NCBI RefSeq assembly: GCF_006716235.1
Contig: NZ_VFOR01000002.1
Location: forward strand, 62,001 to 126,000
Origin: Propioniferax innocua
Lineage (GTDB): Bacteria > Actinomycetota > Actinomycetes > Propionibacteriales > Propionibacteriaceae
Direction: 5' to 3'
Length of the DNA: 64,000 bases
Shown here: piece by piece, positions 9,393-19,286 of the stretch
Numbering within the stretch: the stretch's first letter is position 1
Layout: every line of letters begins with the position of its first letter
Notes under the pieces: generated by a model
The model's database searches: none
What the model saw: the letters and a program-made list of their open reading frames with translations, nothing else
Told to the model about the DNA's origin: nothing
Translations under genes and position numbers: made by a program

Positions 9393-10456
9393 GCGAGGCC
9401 GATGGCGCTGGCGACCGCGCTGGCCTCCGGCGTCACGACGTCGGGCGAGGTCTCGATACCGCTGAGCGCGGTGTCGATGTCCTTCAGGCCGTTGCCGGTC
9501 ACTGTGACAGTGATCAACTGACCAGGCTCCACGTCACCCCGTTCAGCAGCGGCGAGCAGGGCTGCGACGCCCGACGCCGACGCCGGTTCGACGAAGACGC
9601 CCTCCTTGGACGCGAGGAAACGTTGAGCTTCAAGGATCTGCTGATCGCTCACTGCAAGGAAGCGCCCACCGGACTCCTCACGGGCCTGCTTGGCCAGATC
9701 TGCCGACGCCGGGTTCCCGATGCGGATCGCTGTAGCGATCGTCTCGGGTTCGAGCACCGGGTGCCCGAGCACCAGCGGCGCGGCCCCCTCTGCCTGTACC
9801 GCCCACATGACCGGACGCCTGTCGGTGCGACCGGCCTCGGCGTACTGGCAGAACCCCCGCCAGTACGCCGGCATGTTGCCCGCGTTGCCGATGGGCATGA
9901 CATGCATGTCGGGTGCTGTTCCCAAGGCGTCGACGATCTCGAAGGCCGCTGTCTTCTGCCCTTCGAGGCGATGCGGGTTCACCGAGTTCACCAGCGCGAC
10001 CGGATAGTTCTCCGCGAGCTTGCGCGCCACCGTCAGGCACTGGTCGAAGTTGCCGTCCACCTGGACGATCTGGGCGCCGTACACGATCGCCTGGGCCAGC
10101 TTGCCCTTGGCGATCTTCCCCGAAGGCAGTAGAACGATCGGCTTGAGCCCGGCGCGCACCGCGTAGGCCGCGGCGGATGCCGATGTGTTTCCGGTGGAGG
10201 CACAGACGACGGCTTCGGCCCCCTCGGCCGCCGCCTTGGTGACGGCGACCGTCATGCCGCGGTCCTTGAACGAACCGGTGGGGTTCGCACCCTCGACCTT
10301 GATCCACACCTCGCCACGGAGCTTCTTGGACAGGACCGGGGCCGGAACCAGCGGCGTCGAACCCTCGCCCAGCGAGGCGACGTGCTCGCCGTCCTCCACC
10401 GGGAGCCACTCCCGGTAACGATCGATGATGCCCGGGTGGGCTGCGCGAAACTCCAT
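9389..10456 (-). CDS. thrC: Threonine synthase
   Basis: 355 residues, a PLP-dependent enzyme that converts phosphohomoserine to threonine. The PLP lysine lies in [12 protein letters not shown] and the phosphate-binding [15 protein letters not shown] follows. Two adjacent ATG codons occur (10457-10459 and 10454-10456). The first overlaps the hom stop as ATGA, the second has better spacing to GGAG and is used here. Length and fold type match the short actinobacterial/Bacillus threonine synthase rather than the longer E. coli form. Confidence 0.95.
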   Translation of the reverse strand: MEFRAAHPGIIDRYREWLPVEDGEHVASLGEGSTPLVPAPVLSKKLRGEVWIKVEGANPTGSFKDRGMTVAVTKAAAEGAEAVVCASTGNTSASAAAYAVRAGLKPIVLLPSGKIAKGKLAQAIVYGAQIVQVDGNFDQCLTVARKLAENYPVALVNSVNPHRLEGQKTAAFEIVDALGTAPDMHVMPIGNAGNMPAYWRGFCQYAEAGRTDRRPVMWAVQAEGAAPLVLGHPVLEPETIATAIRIGNPASADLAKQAREESGGRFLAVSDQQILEAQRFLASKEGVFVEPASASGVAALLAAAERGDVEPGQLITVTVTGNGLKDIDTALSGIETSPDVVTPEASAVASAIGLA

Positions 10457-11772
10457 CATTCTCCTTCGACCCGCATCACGGAACAAACTTCCTGCACCTC
10501 GGTGAGACTCCGAAGCTCCTCGACGACGGCCGAGAGCGCGGCCTCCTTCGCCGAGTGGGTGACCACGACGATCCTTGCTGTCTCGGCACGGTTGACGCCG
10601 ACCTGCTGCCGCATGGTCTGCACCGAGACGCCATGATGCGCGAAGCACGAGGCGATGGCAGCCAGCACACCGGGCTGGTCAGCGGCGTCGATGCTGATGA
10701 AGTAGCACGTGTCGATCTCGCCGATGGGCATCACCTGACGCTGCGTGTAGGCGCTCTCCCCGGGGCCGGTCGCACCGCGCATCCGGTTGCGGGCAGCCGT
10801 GACGAGGTCACCGAGCACGGCACTCGCCGTGGGCGCACCGCCGGCTCCCGCGCCGTAGAACATGAGGCTGCCCGCACCGGTGGACTCGGTGAACACAGCG
10901 TTGTACGGACCGCCGACGGTCGCCAACGGATGCGTCGCAGGGATCAACGCTGGATGCACTCGGGCCGACACGGTCTCGGTGACGTTGCCCGCGTCATCGG
11001 TCTGCGTGTGCAGTTCGCAGATGGCCAGCAACTTGACCACCGTGCCCATCTCTGCTGCGGCCTCGATGTCGGAGCGGGTGATGCCGGTGATGCCCTCGCG
11101 GTACACCTCGTGTGCAGCGACGCGCGTGTGGAAGGCGATTCCGGCGAGGATCGCGGCTTTGGCCGCTGCATCGAAACCCTCGACGTCGGCGGTGGGGTCG
11201 GCCTCGGCGTACCCGAGCTCCTGGGCCTCAGCCAGGACATCGGCATAGCTGGCGCCCTCGTTGTGCATCTTGTCGAGGATGAAGTTGGTGGTTCCGTTGA
11301 CGATGCCCATCACCTGCGTGATCTGGTCACCGATGAGTGATTCGCTCAAGGGGCGGATGATCGGGATGGCACCGGCGACGGCGGCCTCGAAGTAAAGGTC
11401 CACGCCGGCCGACTCTGCCGCGGCGAACAGCGTCGGGCCGTCCTCGGCCAGCAGGGCCTTGTTCGCAGTGATGACCGATGAGCCGGATTCGAAAGCGGCC
11501 AGGATCAGCGAGCGCGCGGGCTCGATGCCGCCGATGACCTCCACCACCAGATCGACATCGTCGCGACGCACCAAGGCTTCGGCATCGGTCGTCAACAGTG
11601 CGGGATCGATTCCGGGCCGTTCGACGTCGAGTCGCCGCACGGCGATCCCGACCACCTCGAGCCGCGCACCGGCGCGTGCCGCGAGGTCGTCGCCCTGGTT
11701 CTGGAGAACCCGAACGACTTCACTACCCACGGTCCCACATCCGAGCAGGGCCACTCGCAAAGCGCTCGTCAT
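10456..11772 (-). CDS. hom: Homoserine dehydrogenase
   Basis: 438 residues. Reduces aspartate semialdehyde to homoserine, the branch point to threonine and methionine. The N-terminal NAD(P) fold starts [17 protein letters not shown]; the catalytic domain contains [11 protein letters not shown] and [13 protein letters not shown]. The C-terminal ~80 residues (after about 355) form an ACT domain, the usual site for threonine feedback. The ATG follows GGTGAGGA. It lies 132 bases after lysA, and its stop overlaps thrC, so hom-thrC-thrB form one translational unit. Confidence 0.96.
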   Translation of the reverse strand: MTSALRVALLGCGTVGSEVVRVLQNQGDDLAARAGARLEVVGIAVRRLDVERPGIDPALLTTDAEALVRRDDVDLVVEVIGGIEPARSLILAAFESGSSVITANKALLAEDGPTLFAAAESAGVDLYFEAAVAGAIPIIRPLSESLIGDQITQVMGIVNGTTNFILDKMHNEGASYADVLAEAQELGYAEADPTADVEGFDAAAKAAILAGIAFHTRVAAHEVYREGITGITRSDIEAAAEMGTVVKLLAICELHTQTDDAGNVTETVSARVHPALIPATHPLATVGGPYNAVFTESTGAGSLMFYGAGAGGAPTASAVLGDLVTAARNRMRGATGPGESAYTQRQVMPIGEIDTCYFISIDAADQPGVLAAIASCFAHHGVSVQTMRQQVGVNRAETARIVVVTHSAKEAALSAVVEELRSLTEVQEVCSVMRVEGE

Positions 11773-11866
11773 TCCTCACCTTCCACGGCTCAACCTCGAC
11801 AGCGAGCCTTCATCATCGTTCATGCTGCCCGGCGGCGTCGAACCGGTCTTGGTCGGTCCATGCCTT

Positions 11867-11912
11867 GGACGCCGTCAGGCGTTCTTTTTCGGTGGTGGAC
11901 GCCGTCAGGCGT
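11867..11912. repeat. Pair of 16-bp hairpin repeats at the lysA 3' end
   Basis: GGACGCCGTCAGGCGT occurs at 11867-11882 and 11897-11912 (period 30). Each copy folds into a small stem (ACGCC/GGCGT). In the second copy the lysA TGA lies in the loop. On the plus strand the first hairpin is followed by CTTTTTC. It could act as a weak terminator or processing site between lysA and hom; no strong T-run follows in the minus direction. Confidence 0.55.
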
Positions 11913-13344
11913 CGGTGTCGGGGGTTGTCGCACGTCGCGCGGAGACCACCGGATCGAGAGCGAACAGGTCGTCGATGGATTCCCGGCGCACGAGAGTGGT
12001 GATCTGCCCGTCTCGCACGCCCACGACCGGCGGTCGCGTCGCATGGTTGTAGTTGCTTGCCATCGCGCGGCTGTAGGCGCCCGACCCGGGGATGACGACG
12101 AGGTCACCAGGCGTGATGTCGGAGGGGAAGAACTCGTCGCGGACAAGGATGTCGCCCGATTCGCAGTGGCGTCCCACCACCCGGCCCAGGGCGGGTTCGG
12201 ATGTCGAGGCCCGATTTCCCACCGTGCCCGAGTAGTCGGCCCCGTACAGGGCGGGCCGGATGTTGTCACTCATGCCGCCATCCACCGAGATGTAGTTGCG
12301 GTAGATGCCGTCGCCCAGGGCGACCGGTTTGACGGTGCCCACGCGATAGACCGCCATGCCCGCCGGTCCACTGATCGCGCGTCCCGGCTCGATCGACAGT
12401 TCGGGCAGCGTCAGCTCCAGCGCGCGGCACTCGTGTTCGACGATCTCCCGGAGGTGTTCGGCGAGCGCTTCGGGCGTCATGGGTGAGTCCATGGTGGTGT
12501 AGGCGATCCCGAAACCACCGCCCAGATCGAATTCAGGCAGCTCACGCCCGATGAGCCGCGCCACTTGTTTGGCGAGCTTCAGCGTCCGTTTTCCGGACAC
12601 CTCGAACCCGGAGGCATCGAAGATCTGCGAGCCGATGTGCGAGTGGATGCCCCGCAGGTCGATCCCGGCGGCCTGTTCGCACCGCAGCAGCCCATCGAGC
12701 GCCGCCCCCGAACCGATCGCCAGACCGAACTTCTGATCCTCGTGCGCCGTGGAGATGTATTCGTGGGTGTGGGCCTCGACGCCCGCGGTGACGCGCACCA
12801 GCACCGGGACCGTGCGTCGGTGTTCCTGCGCGATGCGGTCGAGTCGCTCGATCTCGGTGACCGAATCCACCACGACGCGGCCGACGCCCGCGGTGACGGC
12901 GAGTTCGAGTTCGGCCTCGGACTTGTTGTTGCCATGCAGACCGATGCGGGCGGCGTCGAAACCGGCCGCCAGCGCCAGCTGGAGCTCCTCGTGGCTGCAC
13001 ACATCGAGGTACATGCCCTCATCGGCCACCCAGTCGACCACGGCTCCGCACAAGAAGGATTTGCCCGCGTAGTAGACCTTCATCCCGGCGAAGGCGTCCC
13101 GGAAGGCTGCGAGACGCTCTCGGAAGTCGACCTCGTCGATCACGTAGGCCGGGGTGCCGATCCGGTCGGCGATCTCCACGACGGAGACGCCGCCCACCTC
13201 GATCACTCCGTCATCGTTGCGACACGCAGTGCTGGACCACAGCATCTGCACCATCGCATTGACATCGTCGGGGCGCTGCAGCCACTTGGGCGCGGGGGTC
13301 ACCGCATCGGCGTGGATCGATCCCGCCACGTGCATGTGTGTCAT
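11905..13344 (-). CDS. lysA: Diaminopimelate decarboxylase
   Basis: 479 residues, PLP-dependent, decarboxylates meso-diaminopimelate to lysine. The PLP lysine is in VYYAGKSFLC, with HSHIGSQI, the glycine loop GGGFGIAY, EPGRAIS and the CESGD motif from the partner subunit all visible. The ATG at 13342-13344 lacks a ribosome site but lies exactly 7 bases after a TAGACT -10 element, so a leaderless mRNA is likely; a second ATG three codons on is the alternative. argS, which often precedes lysA in actinobacteria, is absent: a tRNA-Arg gene stands divergently instead. Confidence 0.96.
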   Translation of the reverse strand: MTHMHVAGSIHADAVTPAPKWLQRPDDVNAMVQMLWSSTACRNDDGVIEVGGVSVVEIADRIGTPAYVIDEVDFRERLAAFRDAFAGMKVYYAGKSFLCGAVVDWVADEGMYLDVCSHEELQLALAAGFDAARIGLHGNNKSEAELELAVTAGVGRVVVDSVTEIERLDRIAQEHRRTVPVLVRVTAGVEAHTHEYISTAHEDQKFGLAIGSGAALDGLLRCEQAAGIDLRGIHSHIGSQIFDASGFEVSGKRTLKLAKQVARLIGRELPEFDLGGGFGIAYTTMDSPMTPEALAEHLREIVEHECRALELTLPELSIEPGRAISGPAGMAVYRVGTVKPVALGDGIYRNYISVDGGMSDNIRPALYGADYSGTVGNRASTSEPALGRVVGRHCESGDILVRDEFFPSDITPGDLVVIPGSGAYSRAMASNYNHATRPPVVGVRDGQITTLVRRESIDDLFALDPVVSARRATTPDTDA

Positions 13345-13351
13345 GCGGCGC

Positions 13352-13357
13352 AGTCTA
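13352..13357 (-). promoter_or_regulatory. Candidate lysA -10 element (leaderless start)
   Basis: TAGACT on the minus strand, 7 bases before the lysA ATG. It fits the TANNNT pattern of actinobacterial -10 boxes and would place the transcript start at the A of ATG. No good -35 is seen. Confidence 0.4.
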
Positions 13358-13434
13358 GGTGCTACGCTTACCGACGGCTTTTCGAGCCTGCACGGTGGAT
13401 CGCACGCATCCACCCCGCAGGGACGCTGAGCCGG

Positions 13435-13509
13435 GCCCCCGTAGCTCAGGGGATAGAGCACCGCCCTCCGGAGGCGGGAGCCGAGGTTCGAATCCTCGCG
13501 GGGGCGCCA
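13435..13509 (+). tRNA. tRNA-Arg (anticodon CCG)
   Basis: A full cloverleaf can be drawn: acceptor GCCCCCG/CGGGGGC, D arm GCTC/GAGC, anticodon arm CCGCC-CTCCGGA-GGCGG with anticodon CCG (reads CGG), and T arm CGAGG-TTCGAAT-CCTCG. The 3' CCA is encoded (13507-13509). It is divergent from lysA. No convincing T-rich terminator follows. Confidence 0.97.
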
Positions 13510-13795
13510 CCAGCATTCCTCATCTGTACCTTTCTTTCCGCGTCGCCACTCCCTGAACTTTTGGGGCTTCTCTACATTTGGGGTCGGTGCGCGGTACCTC
13601 ACCGGCCCATGACATGTGGTTTCACCCGTTTTGCGGCACGATGTTCTGCGGCATGACCGAGCGCGCGGCGCTCTTGGGTCATTCGGCCACCCGTGGAGCG
13701 GGCCCGAGTGGCCATGAGAACATCGCACGATCGCTCACCGCACAGTGGAACCGAGCCCTAGGGAACCGAGCCCCAGAAGGCAGCCGAGGAGAGAC

Positions 13796-15130
13796 ATGGC
13801 GCACTCGACGAGGTCCAGCGAGGAGTCGCACGCGGCTTCCGATGGCGCCGTGAACGCCATTTCAGGTGGCGTCCCCTCCCGGTCCCGGCCGGCTGTGGCG
13901 CTCGGGATCTTCCTGCTCGGGCGTCTTCTCCTGTGGTTCCGATGGTTGGCGAGTGACCGCGGCCCGGGCGATGTGCAGTACTACTTCACCTCCACCCAGG
14001 CGCTGCCCATGCAGGGAGTGACGACCACACTGGTCGAATACCCGGTGCCTGTGGTGTGGCTGCTCGGCACTCCGCAGCTCCTCGCCCCCGGCGACCCCGA
14101 GAAGTACCTCGCCGTGTTCGTGGCCATGATGCTGGCCGCCGACGCCGCCTTCACATGGGCGCTGTGGCGTCACACGCCGCGCCCGCTGCTGGCGATCACC
14201 GTCTGGTCGGGGTTCCTCGCCTCAATGGGGACGATCGTCTATCTGCGCTTCGACGTCATCACCGCAGCGCTCGTGGGAGTGGCCCTGCTCCTCCTGCGTC
14301 ACCGCCCAGGTCTTGCAGGGGCCCTGGTGGCAGTGGGGGCAGCGTTGAAACTATGGCCGGCCGCCGTCCTGCTCCCCATGCTCGTCATGCCCAAACGCCT
14401 GCGCCAGACAGCGGGTTTCGCCGCTGCCGGCGGCGGACTGGCCTGTTTGAGTCTGCTACTGACCGGGTGGGAACGCACAGCATCGGCGCTCACCTGGCAG
14501 AGCGACCGCGGTCTACAGATCGAGTCGGTGTGGGCGACGCCGCTCATGCTCGCGCGCATCAACGGTGGCGATCAGGAGATCGTCATGTCCCAATACAAGG
14601 CGTTCGAGGTGGCCGGCAGCGGCGTCGATCAGTGGATGGCATGGAGCTCCCTGGCCGCCGTCGCAGGAACCATCATCATCGCCGCCCTGTTGGTGAAAGG
14701 GCTGACCGCTGCGAAGCACGCCGCCGGCGCGGGGATCCCGAGCATCGACAGACTGCAGTGGGTGGCTCTCGCCGTCAGTGCCATGACCGCAGTGGTCATC
14801 ATCACGAACAAGACACTGAGCCCCCAGTACCTGGTGTGGCTGGCCGCCCCCATGGTCGTGGCGATCGCTCTCGACGCTCGTCCCGGGCGTCGCTGGACCA
14901 ACACGGGCCTGCTCCTGACGCTGGGGCTGCTCACCCAACTCGTCTACCCGATCTGGTACCCCTCTCTTTGGGGCGGAGGCGCTGCCGAACCCGAAACCGT
15001 ACGCGTCACCATCGCCCTCACCGCTCGCAACGCGATCCTGCTCGTGACGGGCTGCGCGTTGGTGACCGAGGCATGGTTCGGCACGACATTCCCTGCCCGC
15101 TACGCTGGTTCACGCACGTCAAGACGATAG
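13796..15130 (+). CDS. GT87-type polyprenol-dependent mannosyltransferase, membrane protein
   Basis: 444 residues with about ten hydrophobic helices. Family features of GT87/DUF2029 enzymes (GT-C fold, as in mycobacterial PimE) are an acidic residue in the first outer loop (GPGDVQYY) and the LVEYPVPVVW segment, then NKTLSPQYLVWLAAP near the C-terminus. Such enzymes add mannose from a lipid-linked donor to surface glycolipids on the outer face of the membrane. The ATG is chosen because GAGGAG precedes it by 6 bases; an upstream in-frame start would add 17 arginine/proline-rich residues. Acceptor is unknown. Confidence 0.8.
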   Translation: MAHSTRSSEESHAASDGAVNAISGGVPSRSRPAVALGIFLLGRLLLWFRWLASDRGPGDVQYYFTSTQALPMQGVTTTLVEYPVPVVWLLGTPQLLAPGDPEKYLAVFVAMMLAADAAFTWALWRHTPRPLLAITVWSGFLASMGTIVYLRFDVITAALVGVALLLLRHRPGLAGALVAVGAALKLWPAAVLLPMLVMPKRLRQTAGFAAAGGGLACLSLLLTGWERTASALTWQSDRGLQIESVWATPLMLARINGGDQEIVMSQYKAFEVAGSGVDQWMAWSSLAAVAGTIIIAALLVKGLTAAKHAAGAGIPSIDRLQWVALAVSAMTAVVIITNKTLSPQYLVWLAAPMVVAIALDARPGRRWTNTGLLLTLGLLTQLVYPIWYPSLWGGGAAEPETVRVTIALTARNAILLVTGCALVTEAWFGTTFPARYAGSRTSRR

Positions 15131-15229
15131 GCTCGCTGCCGTGCGTCGATCGATGTTCAACAACGGCTGTTGGCCGTTGTGTCGAGCAATCGAAGACCGA
15201 GATCCAGAGACGACCGGAAGAAGGCGACA

Positions 15230-18200
15230 GTGGCTACCGCGCCCGAGCAGGATTCAGACTTCGGAGCCAATGACTGGCTCTTCGATGAGATGTTCGAGAA
15301 GTACACCAAGGACCCCTCCTCTGTTCCCCAGAGTTGGGCTGAGTACTTCGCTGCGGAGGGCGGGAACGGCGACACCCAGCAGTCCGCGTCTGACGTGTCG
15401 AAGAGCTCCGCGAACACTGCCAAGCCGGCTGAAACGGGGGTGAAGCAGCCCGAGGCGACGAAGCCCGAGGCGACCAAGCCCGAGCCGACCAAGCCCGAGC
15501 CGAAGGCGCCGATGCCCTCGGATCACGATTCCTCGGCCAAGGCCGCTCAGCGCGCCAAGGAGAAGGACTCCGCCGAGAGCCCGGCCCGCCCCGCGAACTC
15601 TCCCGAGGCGAAGGTCGAGAAGCCCAATGACGTCCGTGATCTGCGTCCGGCTCGCCCCGGCAACCCCGGAGGTCTGCCCGCCGACCCACCGAACCCGACC
15701 GTCCGTGACAGCGAGGACAAGGGCGAACCGGTCAAGACCCGGATGCGGGGAGCTGTGGGGCGCACCGCCGCCAACATGGATGAGTCGCTGAGCATCCCGA
15801 CCGCCACCAGCGTGCGCGCGATCCCGATGAAGCTCGTGATCGATCAGCGCATCGTCATCAACAACCACCTGCGTCGGGCACGCGGCGGCAAGGTCTCGTT
15901 CACGCACATCATCGGCTACGCCATGGTGCAGGCGCTCAAGTCCGTCCCCGCCATGAACAACGCCTACGAGGAGATCGACGGCAAGCCCCACATCGTGGAG
16001 CCGCAGAGCATCGGGTTCGGCCTCGCGATCGACCTTCCCGGCAAGGACGGCAACCGCCAGCTCATGGTCCCGTCGATCAAGGGTGCCGAGGATCTCGACT
16101 TCGCCCAGTTCTGGGCGGCCTACGAAGACCTCGTGGCCAAGGCCCGCGACGGCAAGCTCGGCCTCGCCGACTTCCAGGGCACCACCATCACCTTGACCAA
16201 CCCCGGCACGATCGGAACGCAGCACTCGGTGCCGCGCCTGATGAAGGGCCAGGGCTGCATCATCGGCATCGGGAACATCGATTACCCGCCGGAGTTCCAG
16301 GGCACTGACCCCGAGCGCCTCAATGACATGGGCGTCTCGAAGATGATGACGTTCACCTCCACCTACGACCACCGCGTCATCCAGGGCGCGGTCTCCGGTG
16401 AGTTCCTGAAGCGTCTGCACGAACTGCTGCTCGGAGCCGACAACTTCTACGACGACATCTACCGAGCACTCCGCATCCCCTACAAGCCGATCCGCTGGGC
16501 CACTGACTCCTCGGTCAGCCACGAAGCCCAGATCGGCAAGCAGGCACAGTTGTTCGAGCTGATCAACGCCTACCGCACCTCGGGTCACTTCATGGCGGAT
16601 GTGGATCCACTCGAGTACGTGCAGCGCGAACACCCCGACCTGGACGTGGAGACCCACGGCCTGACGCTGTGGGACCTCGACCGCACCTTCGCCACCGGTT
16701 CCTTCGGCGGCACCAAGCCATTCATGAAGCTCCGAGACATCCTCGGCGTCCTGCGTGACTCGTACTGCCGCAGCACCGGTATCGAGTACATGCATCTGCA
16801 TGACCCCAAGCAGCGCAAGTGGATCCAGGAGCGCATCGAGACACCGCACTCCTCACTCCCCCGCGAAGAGCACCTGCGTGTGCTCGACAAGCTCAACGAG
16901 GCCGAGATCTTCGAGACCTTCCTCCAGACGAAGTTCGTCGGGCAGAAGCGTTTCTCGCTCGAAGGCGGCGAGTCGACGATCGTGCTGCTCGACGAGCTGT
17001 GCGAGCTGTCGGCCAACACCGGTCTCGACGAGGTCTGCATCGGCATGCCGCACCGCGGACGTCTGAACGTGTTGGCCAACATCGTCGGCAAGTCCTATGC
17101 CCAGATCTTCCGTGAGTTCGAGGGCAATCTGGACCCGCGTGAGTCGGAGGGCTCGGGCGACGTCAAGTACCACCTGGGCGCCGAAGGCGAGTTCCGGGCG
17201 CTGACGGGCAACACCATCCGTACCTCGGTGGCCGCCAACCCCTCGCACCTCGAGGCCGTCAACCCGGTTCTCGAAGGCATCACGCGGGCCAAGCAGGACA
17301 TCCTCGACCGCTCCACCGAGTTCCCGGTGCTGCCGGTGCTGCTGCACGGTGACGCCGCTTTCGCCGGGCAGGGCGTGGTGTTCGAGACCATGCAGATGTC
17401 GCAGCTGCGCGGCTATCGGACCGGCGGCACGATCCATGTGGTCGTCAACAACCAGGTGGGCTTCACCACCTCGCCGCAGTCCTCGCGTTCGTCGCTGTAC
17501 TCCACCGACGTGGCCAAGTCGATCGGGGCTCCGATCCTTCACGTGAACGGTGACGATCCCGAAGCAGTCGTGCGTTGCGCCCGCATCGCCTTCGAGTTCC
17601 GCCGCGAATTCAACAAGGACATCGTCATCGACGTCGTGTGCTACCGCCGTCGCGGGCATAACGAAGGTGACGATCCGAGCTTCACCCAGCCGCTCATGTA
17701 CGACCTCATCGACCGCAAGCGTTCGACCCGCAAGCTCTACACCGAGGCGCTCATCGGCCGTGGCGACATCACCATGGAAGACGCCGAGGCGGCGATGTCG
17801 AAGTTCCAGCAGCGTCTGGAGGAGGTCTTCAAGGAGGTCCGCGGCGAGGACGAGCCGCTCGAGGACTACCACCGCATTCCGCAGTACCCCGAGAAGCGTC
17901 ACCGCGACGAACCCACGGCCATCAGCCAGGACATGATGACCGCGATCGCGAACGCCCACGTGAATGTGCCGGAGGACTTCAAGGTGCACCGCAAGGTGCT
18001 CCCCCAGCTCCAGCGTCGCTCCAAGGCGATCCTCGAGGGACCGATCGACTGGGCGACCGGCGAGATCCTTGCGTTCGGTTCGCTCCTGCTCGAAGGACGC
18101 CCGGTGCGCCTCACCGGTCAGGATTCGCGCCGAGGCACGTTCTCACAGCGTTTCGCTGCGGTCGTCGACCGCGAGAACTCCGATGTGTGGATGCCGCTGC

Positions 18201-19099
18201 GCAACCTCAGCGAGGATCAGGCCAAGTTCCAGGTGTTCGACTCGCTGCTCAGCGAATATGCCGTGATGGGCTTCGAGTACGGCTACTCGGTGGCCCGCCC
18301 CGAGGCCTTGGTGTGCTGGGAGGCACAGTTCGGTGACTTCGCCAACGGCGCCCAGACGATCGTGGACGAGTTCATCAGCTCCGGTCAGACCAAGTGGACG
18401 CAGAAGTCGGGCATCGTCCTGCTTCTGCCTCACGGGTACGAAGGCCAGGGACCTGACCACTCGTCGGCCCGTATCGAGCGCTGGCTGCAGCTGTGCGCCG
18501 AGGACAACATGGCCGTGTGCCAGCCCTCGACGCCGGCGTCGCACTTCCACCTGTTGCGTACGCATGCCTACGTGAACTGGCACCGCCCGCTCATGATCGC
18601 GACCCCCAAGTCGATGCTGCGCAACAAGCTGGCCACGTCCAACCCCGAGGACTTCACCGAGGGCCGTTGGCGTCCCGCTCTGCCGGACCCGACGATCAGC
18701 GATCCCTCGAAGGTCAAGACCGTCCTGCTGTGCTCGGGCAAGGTCCGTTGGGATCTGGTGAAGGCCCGCGAGAAGCAGGGCCTCAACGAACAGGTGGCGA
18801 TCGTGGCGCTCGAGCGTCTCTTCCCGCTGCCGACCGATGAACTGGCCGAGATCCTCGGTGATTTCGGCCATGTCACCGACATCCGTTGGGTGCAGGACGA
18901 GCCCGAGAACCAGGGCCCGTGGCCGTTCATGGCTCTGCACCTGCCCGGGGCCATGCAGGACGCCCTCCCCGGCCGTTCGGAGTTCGTCATGATGCCGGTG
19001 ACGCGGAAGGCTGCGGCAGCGCCGTCAACCGGTCTGCACCACATTCACGAGGTGGAGCAGGCTGACCTGATGGAGCGCGCTTTCGCTCCGCGGAACTGA
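15230..19099 (+). CDS. kgd: Multifunctional 2-oxoglutarate dehydrogenase/decarboxylase (E1-E2 fusion)
   Basis: 1289 residues. The N-terminus has the E1-recruiting segment (NDWLFDEMFEKY), then a Lys/Pro/Glu-rich linker with PEATK repeats, an E2 succinyltransferase catalytic domain (about 170-400, catalytic His in TYDHRVIQGAVSG), and a full thiamine-diphosphate E1 (about 440-1289, with GMPHRGRLNVLANI, HGDAAFAGQGVV and RRGHNEGDDPSFTQP). There is no lipoyl domain, as in other actinobacterial Kgd proteins, which use a separate lipoylated E2. It serves the TCA cycle at 2-oxoglutarate. The GTG start has AAGG 6 bases upstream; an upstream in-frame start would add 20 residues. Confidence 0.96.
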   Translation: MATAPEQDSDFGANDWLFDEMFEKYTKDPSSVPQSWAEYFAAEGGNGDTQQSASDVSKSSANTAKPAETGVKQPEATKPEATKPEPTKPEPKAPMPSDHDSSAKAAQRAKEKDSAESPARPANSPEAKVEKPNDVRDLRPARPGNPGGLPADPPNPTVRDSEDKGEPVKTRMRGAVGRTAANMDESLSIPTATSVRAIPMKLVIDQRIVINNHLRRARGGKVSFTHIIGYAMVQALKSVPAMNNAYEEIDGKPHIVEPQSIGFGLAIDLPGKDGNRQLMVPSIKGAEDLDFAQFWAAYEDLVAKARDGKLGLADFQGTTITLTNPGTIGTQHSVPRLMKGQGCIIGIGNIDYPPEFQGTDPERLNDMGVSKMMTFTSTYDHRVIQGAVSGEFLKRLHELLLGADNFYDDIYRALRIPYKPIRWATDSSVSHEAQIGKQAQLFELINAYRTSGHFMADVDPLEYVQREHPDLDVETHGLTLWDLDRTFATGSFGGTKPFMKLRDILGVLRDSYCRSTGIEYMHLHDPKQRKWIQERIETPHSSLPREEHLRVLDKLNEAEIFETFLQTKFVGQKRFSLEGGESTIVLLDELCELSANTGLDEVCIGMPHRGRLNVLANIVGKSYAQIFREFEGNLDPRESEGSGDVKYHLGAEGEFRALTGNTIRTSVAANPSHLEAVNPVLEGITRAKQDILDRSTEFPVLPVLLHGDAAFAGQGVVFETMQMSQLRGYRTGGTIHVVVNNQVGFTTSPQSSRSSLYSTDVAKSIGAPILHVNGDDPEAVVRCARIAFEFRREFNKDIVIDVVCYRRRGHNEGDDPSFTQPLMYDLIDRKRSTRKLYTEALIGRGDITMEDAEAAMSKFQQRLEEVFKEVRGEDEPLEDYHRIPQYPEKRHRDEPTAISQDMMTAIANAHVNVPEDFKVHRKVLPQLQRRSKAILEGPIDWATGEILAFGSLLLEGRPVRLTGQDSRRGTFSQRFAAVVDRENSDVWMPLRNLSEDQAKFQVFDSLLSEYAVMGFEYGYSVARPEALVCWEAQFGDFANGAQTIVDEFISSGQTKWTQKSGIVLLLPHGYEGQGPDHSSARIERWLQLCAEDNMAVCQPSTPASHFHLLRTHAYVNWHRPLMIATPKSMLRNKLATSNPEDFTEGRWRPALPDPTISDPSKVKTVLLCSGKVRWDLVKAREKQGLNEQVAIVALERLFPLPTDELAEILGDFGHVTDIRWVQDEPENQGPWPFMALHLPGAMQDALPGRSEFVMMPVTRKAAAAPSTGLHHIHEVEQADLMERAFAPRN
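15449..15506. repeat. 15-bp tandem repeat in the kgd linker
   Basis: Nearly four copies of CCCGAGGCGACCAAG (one or two base changes) encode PEATK/PEPTK in the linker between the N-terminal segment and the E2 domain of Kgd. The frame is kept. Confidence 0.8.
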
Positions 19100-19102
19100 G
19101 TC

Positions 19103-19282
19103 ATGTACTTCACCGACCGCGGGATCGAGGAACTGACGGAGCGTCGCGGAGCCGAGGAGGTCAGCTTCGAGTGGCTGGCCGACCAGCTCCGCACCTTCGT
19201 CGACCTCAACCCCGAGTTCGAGACGCCGGTCGAGCGTCTTGCCACATGGCTCGCGCGCCTCGACGACGATTTCGAGGACTGA
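19103..19282 (+). CDS. DUF6104 family small acidic protein
   Basis: 59 residues, starting MYFTDRGIEELTERRG and ending in WLARLDDDFED. It is strongly acidic and soluble, with no membrane segment. This family is found just after kgd in many actinobacteria; its function is unknown, but the strict position hints at a role linked to Kgd or to the regulator that follows. Three bases separate it from the kgd stop, and there is no ribosome site of its own, so translation is probably coupled to kgd. Confidence 0.85.
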   Translation: MYFTDRGIEELTERRGAEEVSFEWLADQLRTFVDLNPEFETPVERLATWLARLDDDFED

Positions 19283-19286
19283 CCGC

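Noticed and set aside
13578-13853. 91-codon frame between tRNA-Arg and the GT87 gene
   Set aside because: No ribosome site, Arg/Gly-rich shadow-like composition, and it overlaps the better supported start of the glycosyltransferase. The gap 13510-13795 otherwise shows nothing clear.
15254-16849. 531-codon minus-strand frame opposite kgd
   Set aside because: Shadow of kgd; its composition follows the complement of the E2 and E1 codons.
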